A stretch of 64,000 nucleotides of DNA from an uncultured Cellulosilyticum sp. (GCA_934725855.1 CAKVCL010000006.1:1-64000), one strand, 5' to 3'; shown: positions 27,451 to 37,735, numbered from the stretch's first letter. The notes: generated by a model not told the origin, from the sequence alone. Program-made: numbers and translations.

Positions 27451-27495
27451 AAAAAACGCCCACTATTAGTGATTTCCTACTAGTGAGCGTTTTTT
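27451..27495. terminator. Bidirectional hairpin terminator
   Basis: AAAAAACGC at 27451 pairs with GCGTTTTTT near 27488-27495, and an inner ACTA/TAGT stem extends it past a small mismatch. It ends the hprK-glucokinase unit (stop at 27514). Confidence 0.8.
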
Positions 27496-27513
27496 ATTTT
27501 ACTTTTTAATAGC

Positions 27514-28470
27514 TTATAAAGTTGTTCCTAAAAATGCAGCCCCAATGATTCCTGCATCATTTCCTAATGTCGCTGCTGTGATTTTTGTCTTTAATGACAA
27601 ACCACCATACATTTCTTCTTGAACATATTTTGTAACAGGGTCTGTTAAGTATTCTTTTTGAGCACTCATGCCGCCACCTAATACAATCATGCTTGGCTCA
27701 AAATTATTAATTAAATTGGTTACGCCACAAGCTATGTATTTAAAATACTGTTGTAACACATCATTTGCTACTTCATCGCCTGCTTGTGCGGCATCAAACA
27801 CAACTTTAGCATTAATATTTTCAGCTTTATTTTCTTTTGCTAAAGTTAAAATTTGGCTTTCTGGATGCTTCTGTACCGCTTCACGTGCTTGACGAATAAG
27901 GGCAGTAGCTGAGGCATATTGTTCCCAGCACCCTTTACGTCCACAACCACATGGCAGACCAGCATCGAAGCAAATGACTTGGTGACCGATTTCTCCAGCA
28001 CCAAAGAAGCTGCCTCTGTAAATTTTTCCTTCGTTGATAATGCCGCCGCCGACACCGGTTCCAAGTGTTACGACAATGACATTCTTTTCGCCTTTAGCTG
28101 CCCCACAAATGACTTCACCTAATGCAGCGCAATTTGCATCATTTTCAACATAAACGTCTGTATTAATATATTTTTGAATTTCATGACGTACATTCACATG
28201 ATCAAAGTTTAAGTTACTTGAAGATAAAATCACACCTTCATTAGGAGAAGCAATGCCTGGGCTACCAATTCCAATAGAGTGAATATCTTTCTCAGTAATG
28301 CCTTGTTGATTCATTACTTCTTGACAAAGCATTGCCATATCCTTTAAAACTTCTTCAAAGCTTCTTTCTCTGCCTGTAGGCCCACTCACATTTTGAATGA
28401 TTTCATATGACTCATTCACTAATCCTACTTTAATAGTGGTTCCTCCCAAATCTACACCTAAATAATACAT
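27514..28470 (-). CDS. glcK: ROK-family glucokinase
   Basis: Predicted ATP-dependent glucokinase of 318 residues that phosphorylates glucose released from oligosaccharides. The phosphate loop DLGGTTIKVGLV is at the N-terminus. The catalytic Asp lies in VENDANCAA, and the LGTGVGGGII loop follows. The ROK zinc site is CGCGRKGCWE, preceded by the GEIGHQ histidine. GGGAGG stands before the ATG. It starts 19 bp after hprK and is surely in the same operon, which couples sugar entry to carbon control. Other ROK kinases (fructokinase, ManNAc kinase) are less likely. Confidence 0.88.
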   Translation of the reverse strand: MYYLGVDLGGTTIKVGLVNESYEIIQNVSGPTGRERSFEEVLKDMAMLCQEVMNQQGITEKDIHSIGIGSPGIASPNEGVILSSSNLNFDHVNVRHEIQKYINTDVYVENDANCAALGEVICGAAKGEKNVIVVTLGTGVGGGIINEGKIYRGSFFGAGEIGHQVICFDAGLPCGCGRKGCWEQYASATALIRQAREAVQKHPESQILTLAKENKAENINAKVVFDAAQAGDEVANDVLQQYFKYIACGVTNLINNFEPSMIVLGGGMSAQKEYLTDPVTKYVQEEMYGGLSLKTKITAATLGNDAGIIGAAFLGTTL

Positions 28471-28489
28471 GTTGTTCCTCCCTTTATGA

Positions 28490-29428
28490 TTAAAGACTAT
28501 TTTTTTGTAAATTACTCATGACACGATTATTTAATGCTTCTGCTGCATTATAGCCCATTTTTTTCTGTCTAAAGTTAATCGCAGCGGTTTCACAGATAAT
28601 GGCAACATTTCGTCCTGGCCGAATAGGAATGGAATTGGTGACAACCTTAATGCCCATAATATCTGTATATTCATTGCTTAATCCAAGCCTATCATATTGC
28701 TTATTTTGATCCCATGCTTCTAATCGGATAATAAGATCAATATTTTTAGACTCCTTAACAGCTCCTACCCCAAAAATCTGTTTGATATCAACAATACCAA
28801 TTCCCCTCACTTCAATAAAGTGTCTAATCACTTCTGGTGCTGAACCAAATAAGGTTTTTTCTGATACCTTCTTAATTTCAACGGCATCATCCGCCACAAG
28901 TCTATGTCCACGTTTAATCAGTTCAAGCGCTGTTTCACTTTTTCCAATGCCACTTTCTCCAGTAATTAATACGCCCTCACCGAAAATATCTACCAGTACA
29001 CCATGCATAGACAATCTTGGAGCTAACTCAACATGAAGTCGTCTATTGGCTTCAGCCAAAAAGCTTGTAGTTGGCATATCTGTTTTTAAAATTGGAATAT
29101 TATTTTCTCTTGCACATTCTAACATATAAGGGAAGATACTAAGTTCCTCTCCACGGCAGATAACGATACAAGGTATCTCTTTATAACTCATTAATCGCTT
29201 AATTCTTTTATTACGCTCTTCTTCACTCATTTTTTCCAAATAAGTATGTTCTACTTTTCCAATAATCTGTAGTCTAGTAGGGTCGAAGTAGTCAAAAAAA
29301 CCTGCAAGCTGTAATGCGGGTCTATTTACATCACATTGTGTAATCTTTCGCTCTTCTAAATCAATTTCTGGCGTTAATAATTCCAACTTCAATTGGTCTT
29401 TCATCTTTTCAACGGTAACAGAATACAT
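28490..29428 (-). CDS. hprK: HPr kinase/phosphorylase
   Basis: Bifunctional enzyme of 312 residues that phosphorylates HPr at Ser46 and removes that phosphate, the master switch of carbon catabolite control in Firmicutes. The P-loop GESGIGKS is at residues 157-164. It is preceded by MHGVLVDIFGEGVLI and followed by the family signature around EVRGIGIVDI. The C-terminal part carries the conserved PIRPGRN region. AAGGAGGG lies 5 bases before the ATG. A TATAAT hexamer at 29463-29468 may serve as its -10, though the -35 is weak. Glucokinase follows in the operon. Confidence 0.96.
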   Translation of the reverse strand: MYSVTVEKMKDQLKLELLTPEIDLEERKITQCDVNRPALQLAGFFDYFDPTRLQIIGKVEHTYLEKMSEEERNKRIKRLMSYKEIPCIVICRGEELSIFPYMLECARENNIPILKTDMPTTSFLAEANRRLHVELAPRLSMHGVLVDIFGEGVLITGESGIGKSETALELIKRGHRLVADDAVEIKKVSEKTLFGSAPEVIRHFIEVRGIGIVDIKQIFGVGAVKESKNIDLIIRLEAWDQNKQYDRLGLSNEYTDIMGIKVVTNSIPIRPGRNVAIICETAAINFRQKKMGYNAAEALNNRVMSNLQKNSL

Positions 29429-29550
29429 TTTTTCCCTCCTTTTGCCCCTTGATCACTTGTATATTATATCATTTTCCCATATGTTTTCCTATTCATTAGG
29501 TTAAAATTTTTGTCTACTCTTATATTTTGTCTTTTTTTGTGTTCATTATT

Positions 29551-31395
29551 CTATCCATTGATGCTGCCATGAAAATAAGCATAGATATTATTTGCCACTT
29601 GACTTGGGATGCCTTCACATTGCTCAATTTCTTCTAAACTGGCATTTCGTAAACATTCCACACTTTTAAAATGAAGCAAAAGTTGCTTTTTACGCTCTTT
29701 GCCGACTCCTGGTATATCATCTAAAACGGATTGAACTTGTGCTTTACTACGCAATTTCTTATGATATTCAATTGAAAAACGATGGACTTCATCTTGCACT
29801 CTTGTAATGAGTTTAAAACCCTCTGAGCGTGGATTTAAGATAACCTCTTCTCCCTCATATAAAAGCCCCCTTGTACGATGGCGATCATCTTTTACCATAC
29901 CGCAAATGGCAATATCTAGTCCATAACGTGCCATGACTCTCTCAGCTACACTCACTTGTCCTTTACCACCATCCATTAAAATCAAATCTGGCATCCTCGT
30001 AAAGCTATTTTCACTAGCTTCTGTTTTCATTCGATTAAAGCGTCTATCTAAAACTTCTTCTAAGCTTCCATAATCATTAGGTCCAAAAATGCTTTTGATT
30101 TTGAACTTACGATAATCACTTTTCTTAGGCTTTCCACCTTCAAAAACTACCATGCCACCAACCGATTGAATGCCTTGTGTATTAGAAATATCATAAGCTT
30201 CTATACGATAGGGTATTTTTTCAAGACCCACAGCTTCCTTGATTTCTTCTAGTGCGCCCTGCGTACGCTCTTGCTCCTTCTTAATATGATCCCCAAATTG
30301 ACTAAGTGTGACCTCTGCATTTTTACTCGCTAATTCCATGAGGCCATGCTTTTGCCCTTTTTGAGGCGTCATAATCTGAACTTTCCCCCCACGCTTTTGA
30401 GCTAAATAGCTTTCAAGTAATTCTAATTCATTCGGCTGTCTCTCAATTAAGATTTCTTTAGGAATAAAGGTTGCATTCGCATAAAATTGAAGTAAAAAAT
30501 CTCTAAATACTTCTTCAATAGGCTGGTCTTCTGTCCCTTCAAGATAAAAATGTTCTCTTCCCACTAACTTACCTTGCCTCACAAAGTAAACCTGTACCAA
30601 AGTATCTTCTGGACTTTTAGCAAACGCAATAATATCTTGATCTAACATGGTACTTAAAGTAGCCATTTGCTTTTGCTCAATTTTTTCAATGGCGAAGATC
30701 TGGTCTCTTAAAGTGGCAGCTTTTTCAAAATCAAGATTTTCTGAAGCCTGCTGCATATCTTGTTGCAATCTTTGAATAACCTCTTTACGATTGCCACCTA
30801 AAAAGCTTATGACTTCATCTACCCTTTTGCGATATGCCTCCTCACTGATTTTTCCTTCGCAAGGGGCATCACATTTGCCGATATGATAGTTTAAGCAAGC
30901 ACGCTCTTTACCAATATCTCTTGGTAAATTTCTGGTACAAGTTCGTAGTGTCCAGGTATTTTTAACAATGTCCACAATCTCCCACATAGCCGCTGCATTG
31001 GTATAAGGCCCAAAATACTTAGCCCCATCCTTTTTCATTTGACGAACCACCGTCATTCTAGGGAAAGCATCTTGCACATTTACTTTAATATAAGGATACG
31101 TTTTATCATCCTTTAAACAAATATTATATTTGGGGTCATATTTCTTAATGAGATTGCACTCTAGCACCAAGGCTTCTACTTCCGAGCGCACAATAATATA
31201 TTCAAAGCTATCAATATGCTGTACCATCTTTTTGACTTTCACAGGATGATTTTTATTATTTTGAAAATATTGCCTCACTCGGTTTTTTAAATTAATCGCT
31301 TTACCCACATAAATAATATGTCCTGTATCATCCTTCATCAGATAAACACCTGGTTTATCAGGTAGTTTTTTAAGTTCTTCTTCTATAATAAACAT
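29551..31395 (-). CDS. uvrC: UvrC excinuclease subunit
   Basis: Endonuclease subunit of nucleotide excision repair, 614 residues, which makes both incisions around a lesion bound by UvrB. The GIY-YIG domain is at the start (GVYLMKDDTGHIIYVGKA). The CTRNLPRDIG...CLNYHIGKCDAPC region follows, then a UVR motif (LDFEKAATLRDQI). The RNase H-like incision domain shows EAYDISNTQG and LILMDGGKGQ. Two helix-hairpin-helix motifs close the chain (LDDIPGVGKERKK). AAGGAGG stands about 14 bases before the ATG, rather far, but no nearer start fits the family. An extended -10 (TGG-TATACT, 31432-31437) lies upstream. Confidence 0.96.
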   Translation of the reverse strand: MFIIEEELKKLPDKPGVYLMKDDTGHIIYVGKAINLKNRVRQYFQNNKNHPVKVKKMVQHIDSFEYIIVRSEVEALVLECNLIKKYDPKYNICLKDDKTYPYIKVNVQDAFPRMTVVRQMKKDGAKYFGPYTNAAAMWEIVDIVKNTWTLRTCTRNLPRDIGKERACLNYHIGKCDAPCEGKISEEAYRKRVDEVISFLGGNRKEVIQRLQQDMQQASENLDFEKAATLRDQIFAIEKIEQKQMATLSTMLDQDIIAFAKSPEDTLVQVYFVRQGKLVGREHFYLEGTEDQPIEEVFRDFLLQFYANATFIPKEILIERQPNELELLESYLAQKRGGKVQIMTPQKGQKHGLMELASKNAEVTLSQFGDHIKKEQERTQGALEEIKEAVGLEKIPYRIEAYDISNTQGIQSVGGMVVFEGGKPKKSDYRKFKIKSIFGPNDYGSLEEVLDRRFNRMKTEASENSFTRMPDLILMDGGKGQVSVAERVMARYGLDIAICGMVKDDRHRTRGLLYEGEEVILNPRSEGFKLITRVQDEVHRFSIEYHKKLRSKAQVQSVLDDIPGVGKERKKQLLLHFKSVECLRNASLEEIEQCEGIPSQVANNIYAYFHGSING

Positions 31396-31505
31396 ATAAA
31401 AGTTCTTTTCCTCCTTATTCTTTCTGATTTTAGTATACCATATTCCACTTTATTACTATATTGTTTCATTCTTCTTAAGAATATATGTTATTTTTTTATT
31501 AAGAA

Positions 31506-31534
31506 TTGCCATTTATGATTAAGTTGATTATACT
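31506..31534 (+). promoter_or_regulatory. Sigma-A promoter of the stalk-domain gene
   Basis: TTGCCA at 31506-31511 and TATACT at 31529-31534 are spaced by 17 bases. Initiation near 31541 leaves a leader of about 58 bases before the ATG at 31599. Confidence 0.7.
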
Positions 31535-31598
31535 AATCATATCCCAATAAATAAAAGCAATATTTATTGCAATGATAAATATAGGAGGCAAATTTTAA

Positions 31599-32783
31599 AT
31601 GAAAATGAGTAAAAATTACAAAAAAATTTGTTTAGCCTTAGCACTTACTGGCATTGTTGGTGCTGGTACAGTTACAGCTAAATCTGGTAATCAATCTATT
31701 ACAGCTACATACAGAAATATTCAAGTGACTTACAATGGTGCAACTCAATCAATGAGTCAGGAACCTTTCTTAGTAAATGGTTCTGTTTATGTCCCACTTG
31801 CTGCAGTTGGTAATATCTTTGGTGCAACACCAAATTGGATTCCTACAAGTAATACTGTTGCGCTTACAGGTGGAAATGTAAGCGGTTCTTCAAATGCTGC
31901 TACACAAGAAGAACTCACTCAAGCTAAATACCAAATCACTGCACTCAATACTGAACTCACCAATACAAAAGCTGAACTTGCTAAAGCCAATGCTGAGCTT
32001 GCTCAATATAAATCAAACACTAATAATAGCAATAATAACAATACTTCTGGAACTAATATTACTAATGCACAACTTAAGGATACTGAAAACTATTTAAATC
32101 AAAACTTCTCTGATTACCTTAAAAATATTAATATGAATTATTCATTAAGTATGTATGGCAGCCAAATTCAAGTTGAAATGACCTATAATACGAGACAAGA
32201 AAATAATAACTTTAAGAAACTTTCTCAATATAATGTTCAAGCCTTTATGAAAAAAATTGGAGATAATATTGCTGCAACTCATTCTGATGTGACTATTGAA
32301 GGTAGAATTTTATATGGTAATGATAACTCTGAAAAAGCTTCTTTCACTCGCTCTAGAAATGGAAACTACAGTTATGAATATGCTTTTGATGCTGATACCA
32401 TTCAAGATGTTCTTAATGATGAAGTTGGAAATTATTTCTACTTTAACAATATGAACATAAATGGTTTCAATGGTTCTCTTCAAGTTACTAACTATGACGT
32501 GAATATTAGACAAAACAGTTCTAAAGTGAATGTAAGTGTTTACCTAGCTCCAAGTGATGCCTTTACAAAACTTTGGGGTATTGATACAAAAACAAATAAA
32601 GATGTTGCAACTTTCGATCGTACCTACGCAGTCAGAAGTCAATTAAGTAGTATTTTTGATCATGTATGTGATGTAACTAATGACTATGAAGTCAATATTA
32701 CCGTATACTACAATAATAATATGATTGCTCAAATGGATAGCGATGAAAAAGTAACTACAAATACTTTCAGTTATACTTCTTAA
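31599..32783 (+). CDS. Secreted stalk-domain protein with coiled coil
   Basis: Predicted exported protein of 394 residues. A signal peptide covers about residues 1-27. Residues 33-90 form a copper-amine-oxidase N-terminal-like (stalk) domain, with FLVNGSVYVPLAAVGNIFGA. Residues 102-138 form a heptad coiled coil (repeated AELAKANAEL-type units), followed by an Asn-rich linker (139-155). The C-terminal 235 residues are rich in Asn, Tyr and beta-strand patterns and match no family I know. GGAGG lies 10 bases before the ATG. It stands alone on the plus strand between uvrC and uvrA, with its own promoter and terminator, so it looks like a lineage-specific cell-surface insertion. Confidence 0.82.
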   Translation: MKMSKNYKKICLALALTGIVGAGTVTAKSGNQSITATYRNIQVTYNGATQSMSQEPFLVNGSVYVPLAAVGNIFGATPNWIPTSNTVALTGGNVSGSSNAATQEELTQAKYQITALNTELTNTKAELAKANAELAQYKSNTNNSNNNNTSGTNITNAQLKDTENYLNQNFSDYLKNINMNYSLSMYGSQIQVEMTYNTRQENNNFKKLSQYNVQAFMKKIGDNIAATHSDVTIEGRILYGNDNSEKASFTRSRNGNYSYEYAFDADTIQDVLNDEVGNYFYFNNMNINGFNGSLQVTNYDVNIRQNSSKVNVSVYLAPSDAFTKLWGIDTKTNKDVATFDRTYAVRSQLSSIFDHVCDVTNDYEVNITVYYNNNMIAQMDSDEKVTTNTFSYTS

Positions 32784-32798
32784 TTAATTTGTTATTAT

Positions 32799-32841
32799 AA
32801 AATGACACGATAGAACTTTCTAAATTCTATCGTGTCATTTT
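32799..32841. terminator. Bidirectional terminator, perfect 17-bp stem
   Basis: 32799-32815 pairs perfectly with 32825-32841 around a 9-base loop, with A and T ends. It serves both the stalk-domain gene and, from the other side, uvrA (stop at 32890). Confidence 0.93.
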
Positions 32842-32889
32842 TATTGTTATTATTTTAAAGTTTTTAGTTATGATTTTGTTTCTTTGACT

Positions 32890-35748
32890 CTACTGAGTCC
32901 TTAACTTATTTCTTTCATGCTCCATATGCTTTTTTAAGAATTGTCCTGTATAAGACTTTTCATTTTTCATGACTTGTTCTGGAGTTCCTTGAGCAATAAT
33001 GGTACCCCCTCTAAAACCACCTTCTGGTCCCATATCTACAATGTGATCAGCTACCTTAATTACATCTAAGTTGTGTTCAATAACTACTACGGAGTTTCCA
33101 GCATCCACTAAGCGTTGCAAAATACCTATTAATTTATCCACATCAGCAAAATGAAGACCTGTGGTTGGCTCATCCAAAATGTAAATCGTTTTGCCTGTGC
33201 TTCGTTTACTAAGCTCAGTAGCAAGTTTGACTCTCTGCGCTTCTCCTCCTGATAAAGTGGTGGAAGGTTGTCCTAGACGAATATAAGATAAGCCAACATC
33301 CACTAATGTTTGAAGTTTACGTGCGATATTAGGGATATTTTCAAAAAATTTAACGGCTTCTTCAATGGTCATATCTAGTACTTCTGCAATGGATTTATCT
33401 TTATATTTAACCTCTAAGGTTTCCCTATTATAACGTGTGCCTTTACAAGCTTCACAAGGAACATATACATCTGGTAAGAAGTGCATCTCTATTTTTATCA
33501 TCCCATCTCCTTGACAAGCCTCACAACGTCCTCCTTTAACATTAAAGCTAAAACGACCTTTTTGATACCCTTTCATCTTTGCTTCTTGTGTTTGTGCAAA
33601 CAAATCACGGATTTGATCAAATACTCCTGTATAAGTTGCTGGATTGGAACGTGGCGTGCGTCCAATTGGGGATTGATCGATATTAATGACTTTATCTAAG
33701 TATTCCATTCCTTTGATTTCTTTATGAGGACCTGGTTTCACTTTGGCACGATTTAAATCTCTAGCTAAACGTTTTAATAGAATTTCATTAATTAAGCTGC
33801 TCTTTCCAGAACCTGAAACGCCCGTAATACAAGTTAGTGTCCCTAATGGAATCTTTAATGTCACATTTTTTAAATTATTCGCTTTTGCGCCTGTCACGAC
33901 TAAAGTCTGTCCATTTCCTTTACGACGCACTTCTGGAATGTGAATTGTCTTTCGACCACTTAAATAGGCCCCTGTTAAGGATTCCTCACAAGTCAAAATC
34001 GTCTCAATAGGTCCTGATGCAATCACTTTTCCACCATGCTCACCTGCTCCTGGTCCAATATCCACAATCCAGTCTGCTGCATACATCGTATCTTCATCAT
34101 GCTCCACAACAATCAAGGTGTTTCCTAAATTCTTAAGCTTCTTTAGCGTTTCAATCAGTTTATCATTATCTCTTTGATGTAGCCCAATACTTGGTTCATC
34201 TAAGATATATAAAACGCCTACCAATCCAGAACCAATTTGCGTGGCTAAACGAATACGCTGTGCTTCTCCTCCTGATAAAGTACCAGATGAGCGGGATAGC
34301 GTTAAATAATCTAGTCCAACATCTACTAAAAAGCCTAACCTTGCATTGATTTCTTTTAAGATACGTTCCCCAATTTGTAGTTGTCTTTCCGTCAGTTCTA
34401 CCCCTTCAAAAAAGTTTTTTAAATCCCCAATTGAGTAGTGCGTAAGTTCATCTATATTCTTATCTGCTACGGTTACTGCCAAAACTTCTGGTTTAAGTCT
34501 TGCCCCCTTACATACTGAGCAAGGGACACTTGTCATTAAAGCTTCATATTCTTGTTTAGCTGAATCCGAATAAGTTTCATCATAGCGTTTTTTCGTATTG
34601 GCTAATACGCCTTCAAAAGCATAGTCATATTGCTTGGTACCATACATTCCTGAAAACTTAAAGGATACCGTTTCTTTGCCTGTTCCATAAAGAATGATAT
34701 GCTGTACTTTCTCTGGAAGTTCATTAAATGGCGTATCTAGGTCAAAATGGTATTTTTCCATTAATGCTGAAAATAATGCATATGCATAACTCTCTGAATT
34801 TCCAATGGAGCCCCATCCCGGAACTGCAATAGCCCCTTGTCTTAGCGTCAAACTTGGAATGGGAATCACTAATTCAGGATCGACTTCAAGGTGTTCTCCT
34901 AATCCAGTACATGCCGGACAAGCACCTTGTGGATTGTTAAAAGAAAAAGAACGCGGTTCTAATTCCTCCACACTGATATTACAATCTGGACAAGATAAGC
35001 TTTCACTAAAGCGCATTTCTTCTTTTCCAACCACATCTACAAGCATTAAACCATTAGCTAAGTGCATCACTGTTTCTATAGAATCGGTTAAACGTTTCTC
35101 AATCCCTGATTTAATGACAAGACGATCTACCACAATCTCTATCGTATGTTTTTTATTCTTTTCTAATGCGACGCTTTCTTCCGATAAATCATACATTTGA
35201 CCGTCAATACGCGCTCTTACATAACCTTGCTTTTGCGCTGTTTCTAAAACCTTCTCATGCATCCCTTTACGTTCTCTTACAACAGGCGCAAGTAGCTGAA
35301 TTTTAGTACGCTCCTCCAATTTCATTAGTGCATCTACCATTTGGTCTACCGTTTGCTTCTTAATTTCCTTGCCACATTTTGGACAATGCGGTACGCCCAC
35401 ACGTGCAAATAATAATCTTAAATAATCGTAGATTTCTGTAACCGTTCCTACTGTAGAACGTGGATTCTTGCTCGTTGTTTTTTGGTCAATCGAAATAGCA
35501 GGTGATAGCCCCGATATACTTTCTACTTCTGGTTTATCCATCTGCCCTAAAAACTGTCTCGCATAAGCAGAAAGTGATTCCACATAACGTCTTTGTCCTT
35601 CTGCATAAATGGTGTCAAAAGCCAGAGAAGATTTACCCGAACCACTTAGGCCTGTAAAAACAATGAGTTGATCACGATCTAGTTCTAAATCAATATTTTT
35701 TAAATTGTGTTCTTTCGCACCTTTAATGATGATCTTATTTTCCTTCAT
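32890..35748 (-). CDS. uvrA: UvrA excinuclease ATPase
   Basis: Damage-recognition ATPase of nucleotide excision repair, 952 residues. It has two ABC modules: the first P-loop is GLSGSGKSS near residue 33 and the second GVSGSGKSS near 640. Each has an LSGGEAQR signature and a YILDEP Walker B. Zinc-binding cysteines are visible at [16 protein letters not shown] and CEACQGDG...[17 protein letters not shown] stands before the ATG. The gene has a clear promoter with an overlapping LexA-type box (35785-35824), so it should be SOS-induced. It is not joined to uvrB, which lies 2 kb further on. Confidence 0.97.
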   Translation of the reverse strand: MKENKIIIKGAKEHNLKNIDLELDRDQLIVFTGLSGSGKSSLAFDTIYAEGQRRYVESLSAYARQFLGQMDKPEVESISGLSPAISIDQKTTSKNPRSTVGTVTEIYDYLRLLFARVGVPHCPKCGKEIKKQTVDQMVDALMKLEERTKIQLLAPVVRERKGMHEKVLETAQKQGYVRARIDGQMYDLSEESVALEKNKKHTIEIVVDRLVIKSGIEKRLTDSIETVMHLANGLMLVDVVGKEEMRFSESLSCPDCNISVEELEPRSFSFNNPQGACPACTGLGEHLEVDPELVIPIPSLTLRQGAIAVPGWGSIGNSESYAYALFSALMEKYHFDLDTPFNELPEKVQHIILYGTGKETVSFKFSGMYGTKQYDYAFEGVLANTKKRYDETYSDSAKQEYEALMTSVPCSVCKGARLKPEVLAVTVADKNIDELTHYSIGDLKNFFEGVELTERQLQIGERILKEINARLGFLVDVGLDYLTLSRSSGTLSGGEAQRIRLATQIGSGLVGVLYILDEPSIGLHQRDNDKLIETLKKLKNLGNTLIVVEHDEDTMYAADWIVDIGPGAGEHGGKVIASGPIETILTCEESLTGAYLSGRKTIHIPEVRRKGNGQTLVVTGAKANNLKNVTLKIPLGTLTCITGVSGSGKSSLINEILLKRLARDLNRAKVKPGPHKEIKGMEYLDKVINIDQSPIGRTPRSNPATYTGVFDQIRDLFAQTQEAKMKGYQKGRFSFNVKGGRCEACQGDGMIKIEMHFLPDVYVPCEACKGTRYNRETLEVKYKDKSIAEVLDMTIEEAVKFFENIPNIARKLQTLVDVGLSYIRLGQPSTTLSGGEAQRVKLATELSKRSTGKTIYILDEPTTGLHFADVDKLIGILQRLVDAGNSVVVIEHNLDVIKVADHIVDMGPEGGFRGGTIIAQGTPEQVMKNEKSYTGQFLKKHMEHERNKLRTQ

Positions 35749-35784
35749 ACATTTCCCCTTCTTTAATTTTCAATCATTACATCT

Positions 35785-35824
35785 ATTATACCATGCTTCA
35801 ACAATTTATTCAAACATGCGTTCG
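35785..35824 (-). promoter_or_regulatory. uvrA promoter with overlapping LexA (SOS) box
   Basis: On the minus strand the 14-mer CGAACGCATGTTTG (35811-35824) matches 13 of 14 positions of the Bacillus LexA consensus CGAACRNRYGTTYC. It overlaps the -35 TTGAAT (35808-35813), which is 17 bases from the -10 TATAAT (35785-35790). The -10 is extended by TGG. Repressor bound here would block the polymerase. Confidence 0.8.
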
Positions 35825-35916
35825 ATTTTTTTTGTCATTATTTTTTTCTTATTGGCTTATACCTGTTAACCTTTTTATTATGCACCTTTTTATGGATTCT
35901 ATCGAAAAACAAAAAA

Positions 35917-35955
35917 AGACATAGCTTAAGCGCATTGCTTAATTATGTCTCTTCT
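35917..35955 (-). terminator. Hairpin terminator after udk
   Basis: An imperfect stem of AGACATA-type arms with an inner TTAAGC/GCTTAA pair lies at 35917-35950. On the minus strand it is followed by a run of seven T. It lies about 40 bases beyond the udk stop. Confidence 0.75.
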
Positions 35956-35992
35956 TATCACTCTAATAGACTTTTTATCTACTCCTTAAGAT

Positions 35993-36613
35993 TTAGTTTT
36001 CTGCTATAAAGTTTCTAACTTGCTCTAAAAGCATGGATAAAGCCACTGAGTTAAATCCACCTTCTGGTATAATAATATCCGCTCTTTTTTTACTTGGGTC
36101 TACAAATTCTTCGTGCATCGGTTTAACCGTTTGGGTATATTGATTAATGACTGAATCTAAATCTCTGCCACGCTCTTTGACATCTCTTAATAATCTTCTA
36201 ATTAAGCGTAAATCTGCATCTGTATCTACAAACACTTTAATGTCCATTAAATCACAAAGCTCTTTATTTTCAAAGATTAAAATACCTTCTAAAATAATAA
36301 CCTTAGCAGGCTTTGTTTCAACGGTTTCTCCTAATCTTGTATGTTCCACAAATGAATAAACCGGATGGTGAATGGTTTTGCCTTCTTTTAATGCACGCAT
36401 ATGTTCAATGAGTAAATCTGTATCAAAAGCATTAGGATGGTCATAATTTAATTTAGTACGCTCTTCAAAAGTCAAATTAGCATTTGATTTATAATAATAA
36501 TCATGAGATAACACAACGACATCATCTGCAAAAGCCTCCTTAATACGTTGTGTTAAAGTAGTCTTACCTGACCCCGTTCCACCAGCAATTCCTATGATCA
36601 TGATGTTTTCCAT
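35993..36613 (-). CDS. udk: Uridine kinase
   Basis: Phosphorylates uridine and cytidine in pyrimidine salvage, 206 residues, cytoplasmic. The P-loop GGTGSGKTT is at the N-terminus. Further marks are LSHDYYYK, NYDHPNAFD, the lid with RLIRRLLRDVKERGR, and the closing DIIIPEGG. The start is the ATG at 36613, because GGAGG lies 5 bases upstream; the ATG at 36625 overlaps that ribosome site. An extended -10 candidate (TGG-TAAGAT, 36667-36672) lies upstream. It is a single-gene unit divergent from degV. Confidence 0.94.
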   Translation of the reverse strand: MENIMIIGIAGGTGSGKTTLTQRIKEAFADDVVVLSHDYYYKSNANLTFEERTKLNYDHPNAFDTDLLIEHMRALKEGKTIHHPVYSFVEHTRLGETVETKPAKVIILEGILIFENKELCDLMDIKVFVDTDADLRLIRRLLRDVKERGRDLDSVINQYTQTVKPMHEEFVDPSKKRADIIIPEGGFNSVALSMLLEQVRNFIAEN

Positions 36614-36808
36614 TGTATCCTCCATTTAAACAAACAAATAATTTCTGCTCTTTACCACTATTCTTCATCTTACCATAGCTGGGCTAAAAAGACTAGCTAT
36701 TTATATAAAAAAAGCCGGGAATATCTACGTATTTGTGATTTTTTCACTAAATTGCTCGAAAATCTTCTCCATTCTGTTTACATATTCTATACACAGTTTT
36801 ATGATATG

Positions 36809-36814
36809 TATAAT
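36809..36814 (+). promoter_or_regulatory. Likely -10 element of the degV gene
   Basis: TATAAT at 36809-36814, with initiation expected near 36821, about 10 bases before the ribosome site. The -35 region is weak (TCTATA at 17 bases). Confidence 0.45.
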
Positions 36815-36844
36815 AGTATCTCAATTGACAAAGGAGTTGACCCC

Positions 36845-37702
36845 ATGATAAAAATAGTGACTGATAGTACCTCATATATTCCAGAAGAAGAACGCCTAAA
36901 GTATGACATTTCACTTGTTTCTTTAGGTGTGCTATTAGACAATCAAAATGTAAGAGAGCTCGATATTGCTCTAGAAGATTTCTATACAAAGATGGATCAA
37001 TTAGAGGAGATTCCTTCTTCTTCACAGCCTTCTCCTTATGAACTTTACAATACATTTGAAAAGCTCATTAAAGAAGGGCATAGTATTGTAGGGCTATTTA
37101 TTTCATCTGAAATGAGTGGCACTTATCAAAGTGCACTTTCTACTAAACAAGCGCTTTTAGAAAAATATCCTGATGCTAAAATTGAAATAATAGATTCTAG
37201 ATCCAATTGCATGCAGCTTGGTTTTGCTGCATTAGTTGCTGCTAGAGCTGCTCACGAAGGCAAAACACTTCAAAAAGTAGTCGATGCTGCTTATGAAGTC
37301 ATTCATCATAGCCGCTTTTTATTTACACCTGATACACTGACTTATCTCAAAAAAGGAGGACGTATTGGCGGAGCTTCTGCCTTACTAGGAAATCTCTTGC
37401 AAATTAAACCTATTTTAACCGTCGTAGATGGTAAAACTGCCATTTATACTAAAGTGCGCACAAAGAAAAAAGCTGTTGAAGCACTGATTTCTGGATTAAT
37501 GGCTGACTTAAAAGACCGTGACTTAGGTGAAGTCATCGTCCATCATATCCATTGCCCAGAAGAGGGGCAGGCTCTTGCTAACAGACTTTCTGAAAGCTTA
37601 AATCGCCCTGTAGCGATTCAATCTATTGGACCAGTCATCGGGGTTCATGTTGGCCCTGGCAGCATTGGAGTGGCTTATTATACGGTAGAAAAAGGCTTGT
37701 AG
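36845..37702 (+). CDS. DegV family fatty-acid-binding protein
   Basis: A 285-residue DegV/FakB-type protein that binds a fatty acid between two domains, presumably to present it to a FakA-like kinase. The start IVTDSTSYIP, then SSSQPSP, GLFISSEMSGTYQSA, IIDSR and YLKKGGRIGG are typical family marks, and VHVGPGSIGVAYY closes it. I use the ATG at 36845, with AAAGGAG 8 bases upstream; the open frame to 36752 has no ribosome site. The gene stands alone, and no fakA is nearby. Confidence 0.92.
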   Translation: MIKIVTDSTSYIPEEERLKYDISLVSLGVLLDNQNVRELDIALEDFYTKMDQLEEIPSSSQPSPYELYNTFEKLIKEGHSIVGLFISSEMSGTYQSALSTKQALLEKYPDAKIEIIDSRSNCMQLGFAALVAARAAHEGKTLQKVVDAAYEVIHHSRFLFTPDTLTYLKKGGRIGGASALLGNLLQIKPILTVVDGKTAIYTKVRTKKKAVEALISGLMADLKDRDLGEVIVHHIHCPEEGQALANRLSESLNRPVAIQSIGPVIGVHVGPGSIGVAYYTVEKGL

Positions 37703-37726
37703 CAATCATGCAACAAGCCTTTTTTT
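37689..37726. terminator. Terminator overlapping the degV stop
   Basis: AAAAAGGCTTGT (37689-37700) pairs with ACAAGCCTTTTT (37713-37724), with extra T residues after. The stem covers the end of degV. On the other strand it can stop uvrB (stop at 37736). Confidence 0.88.
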
Positions 37727-37735
37727 ACCGATTTT

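Noticed and set aside
36747..37055. 102-residue minus-strand frame across the degV start
   Set aside because: It is antisense to the degV promoter and N-terminus, has no ribosome site and its protein looks like noise.
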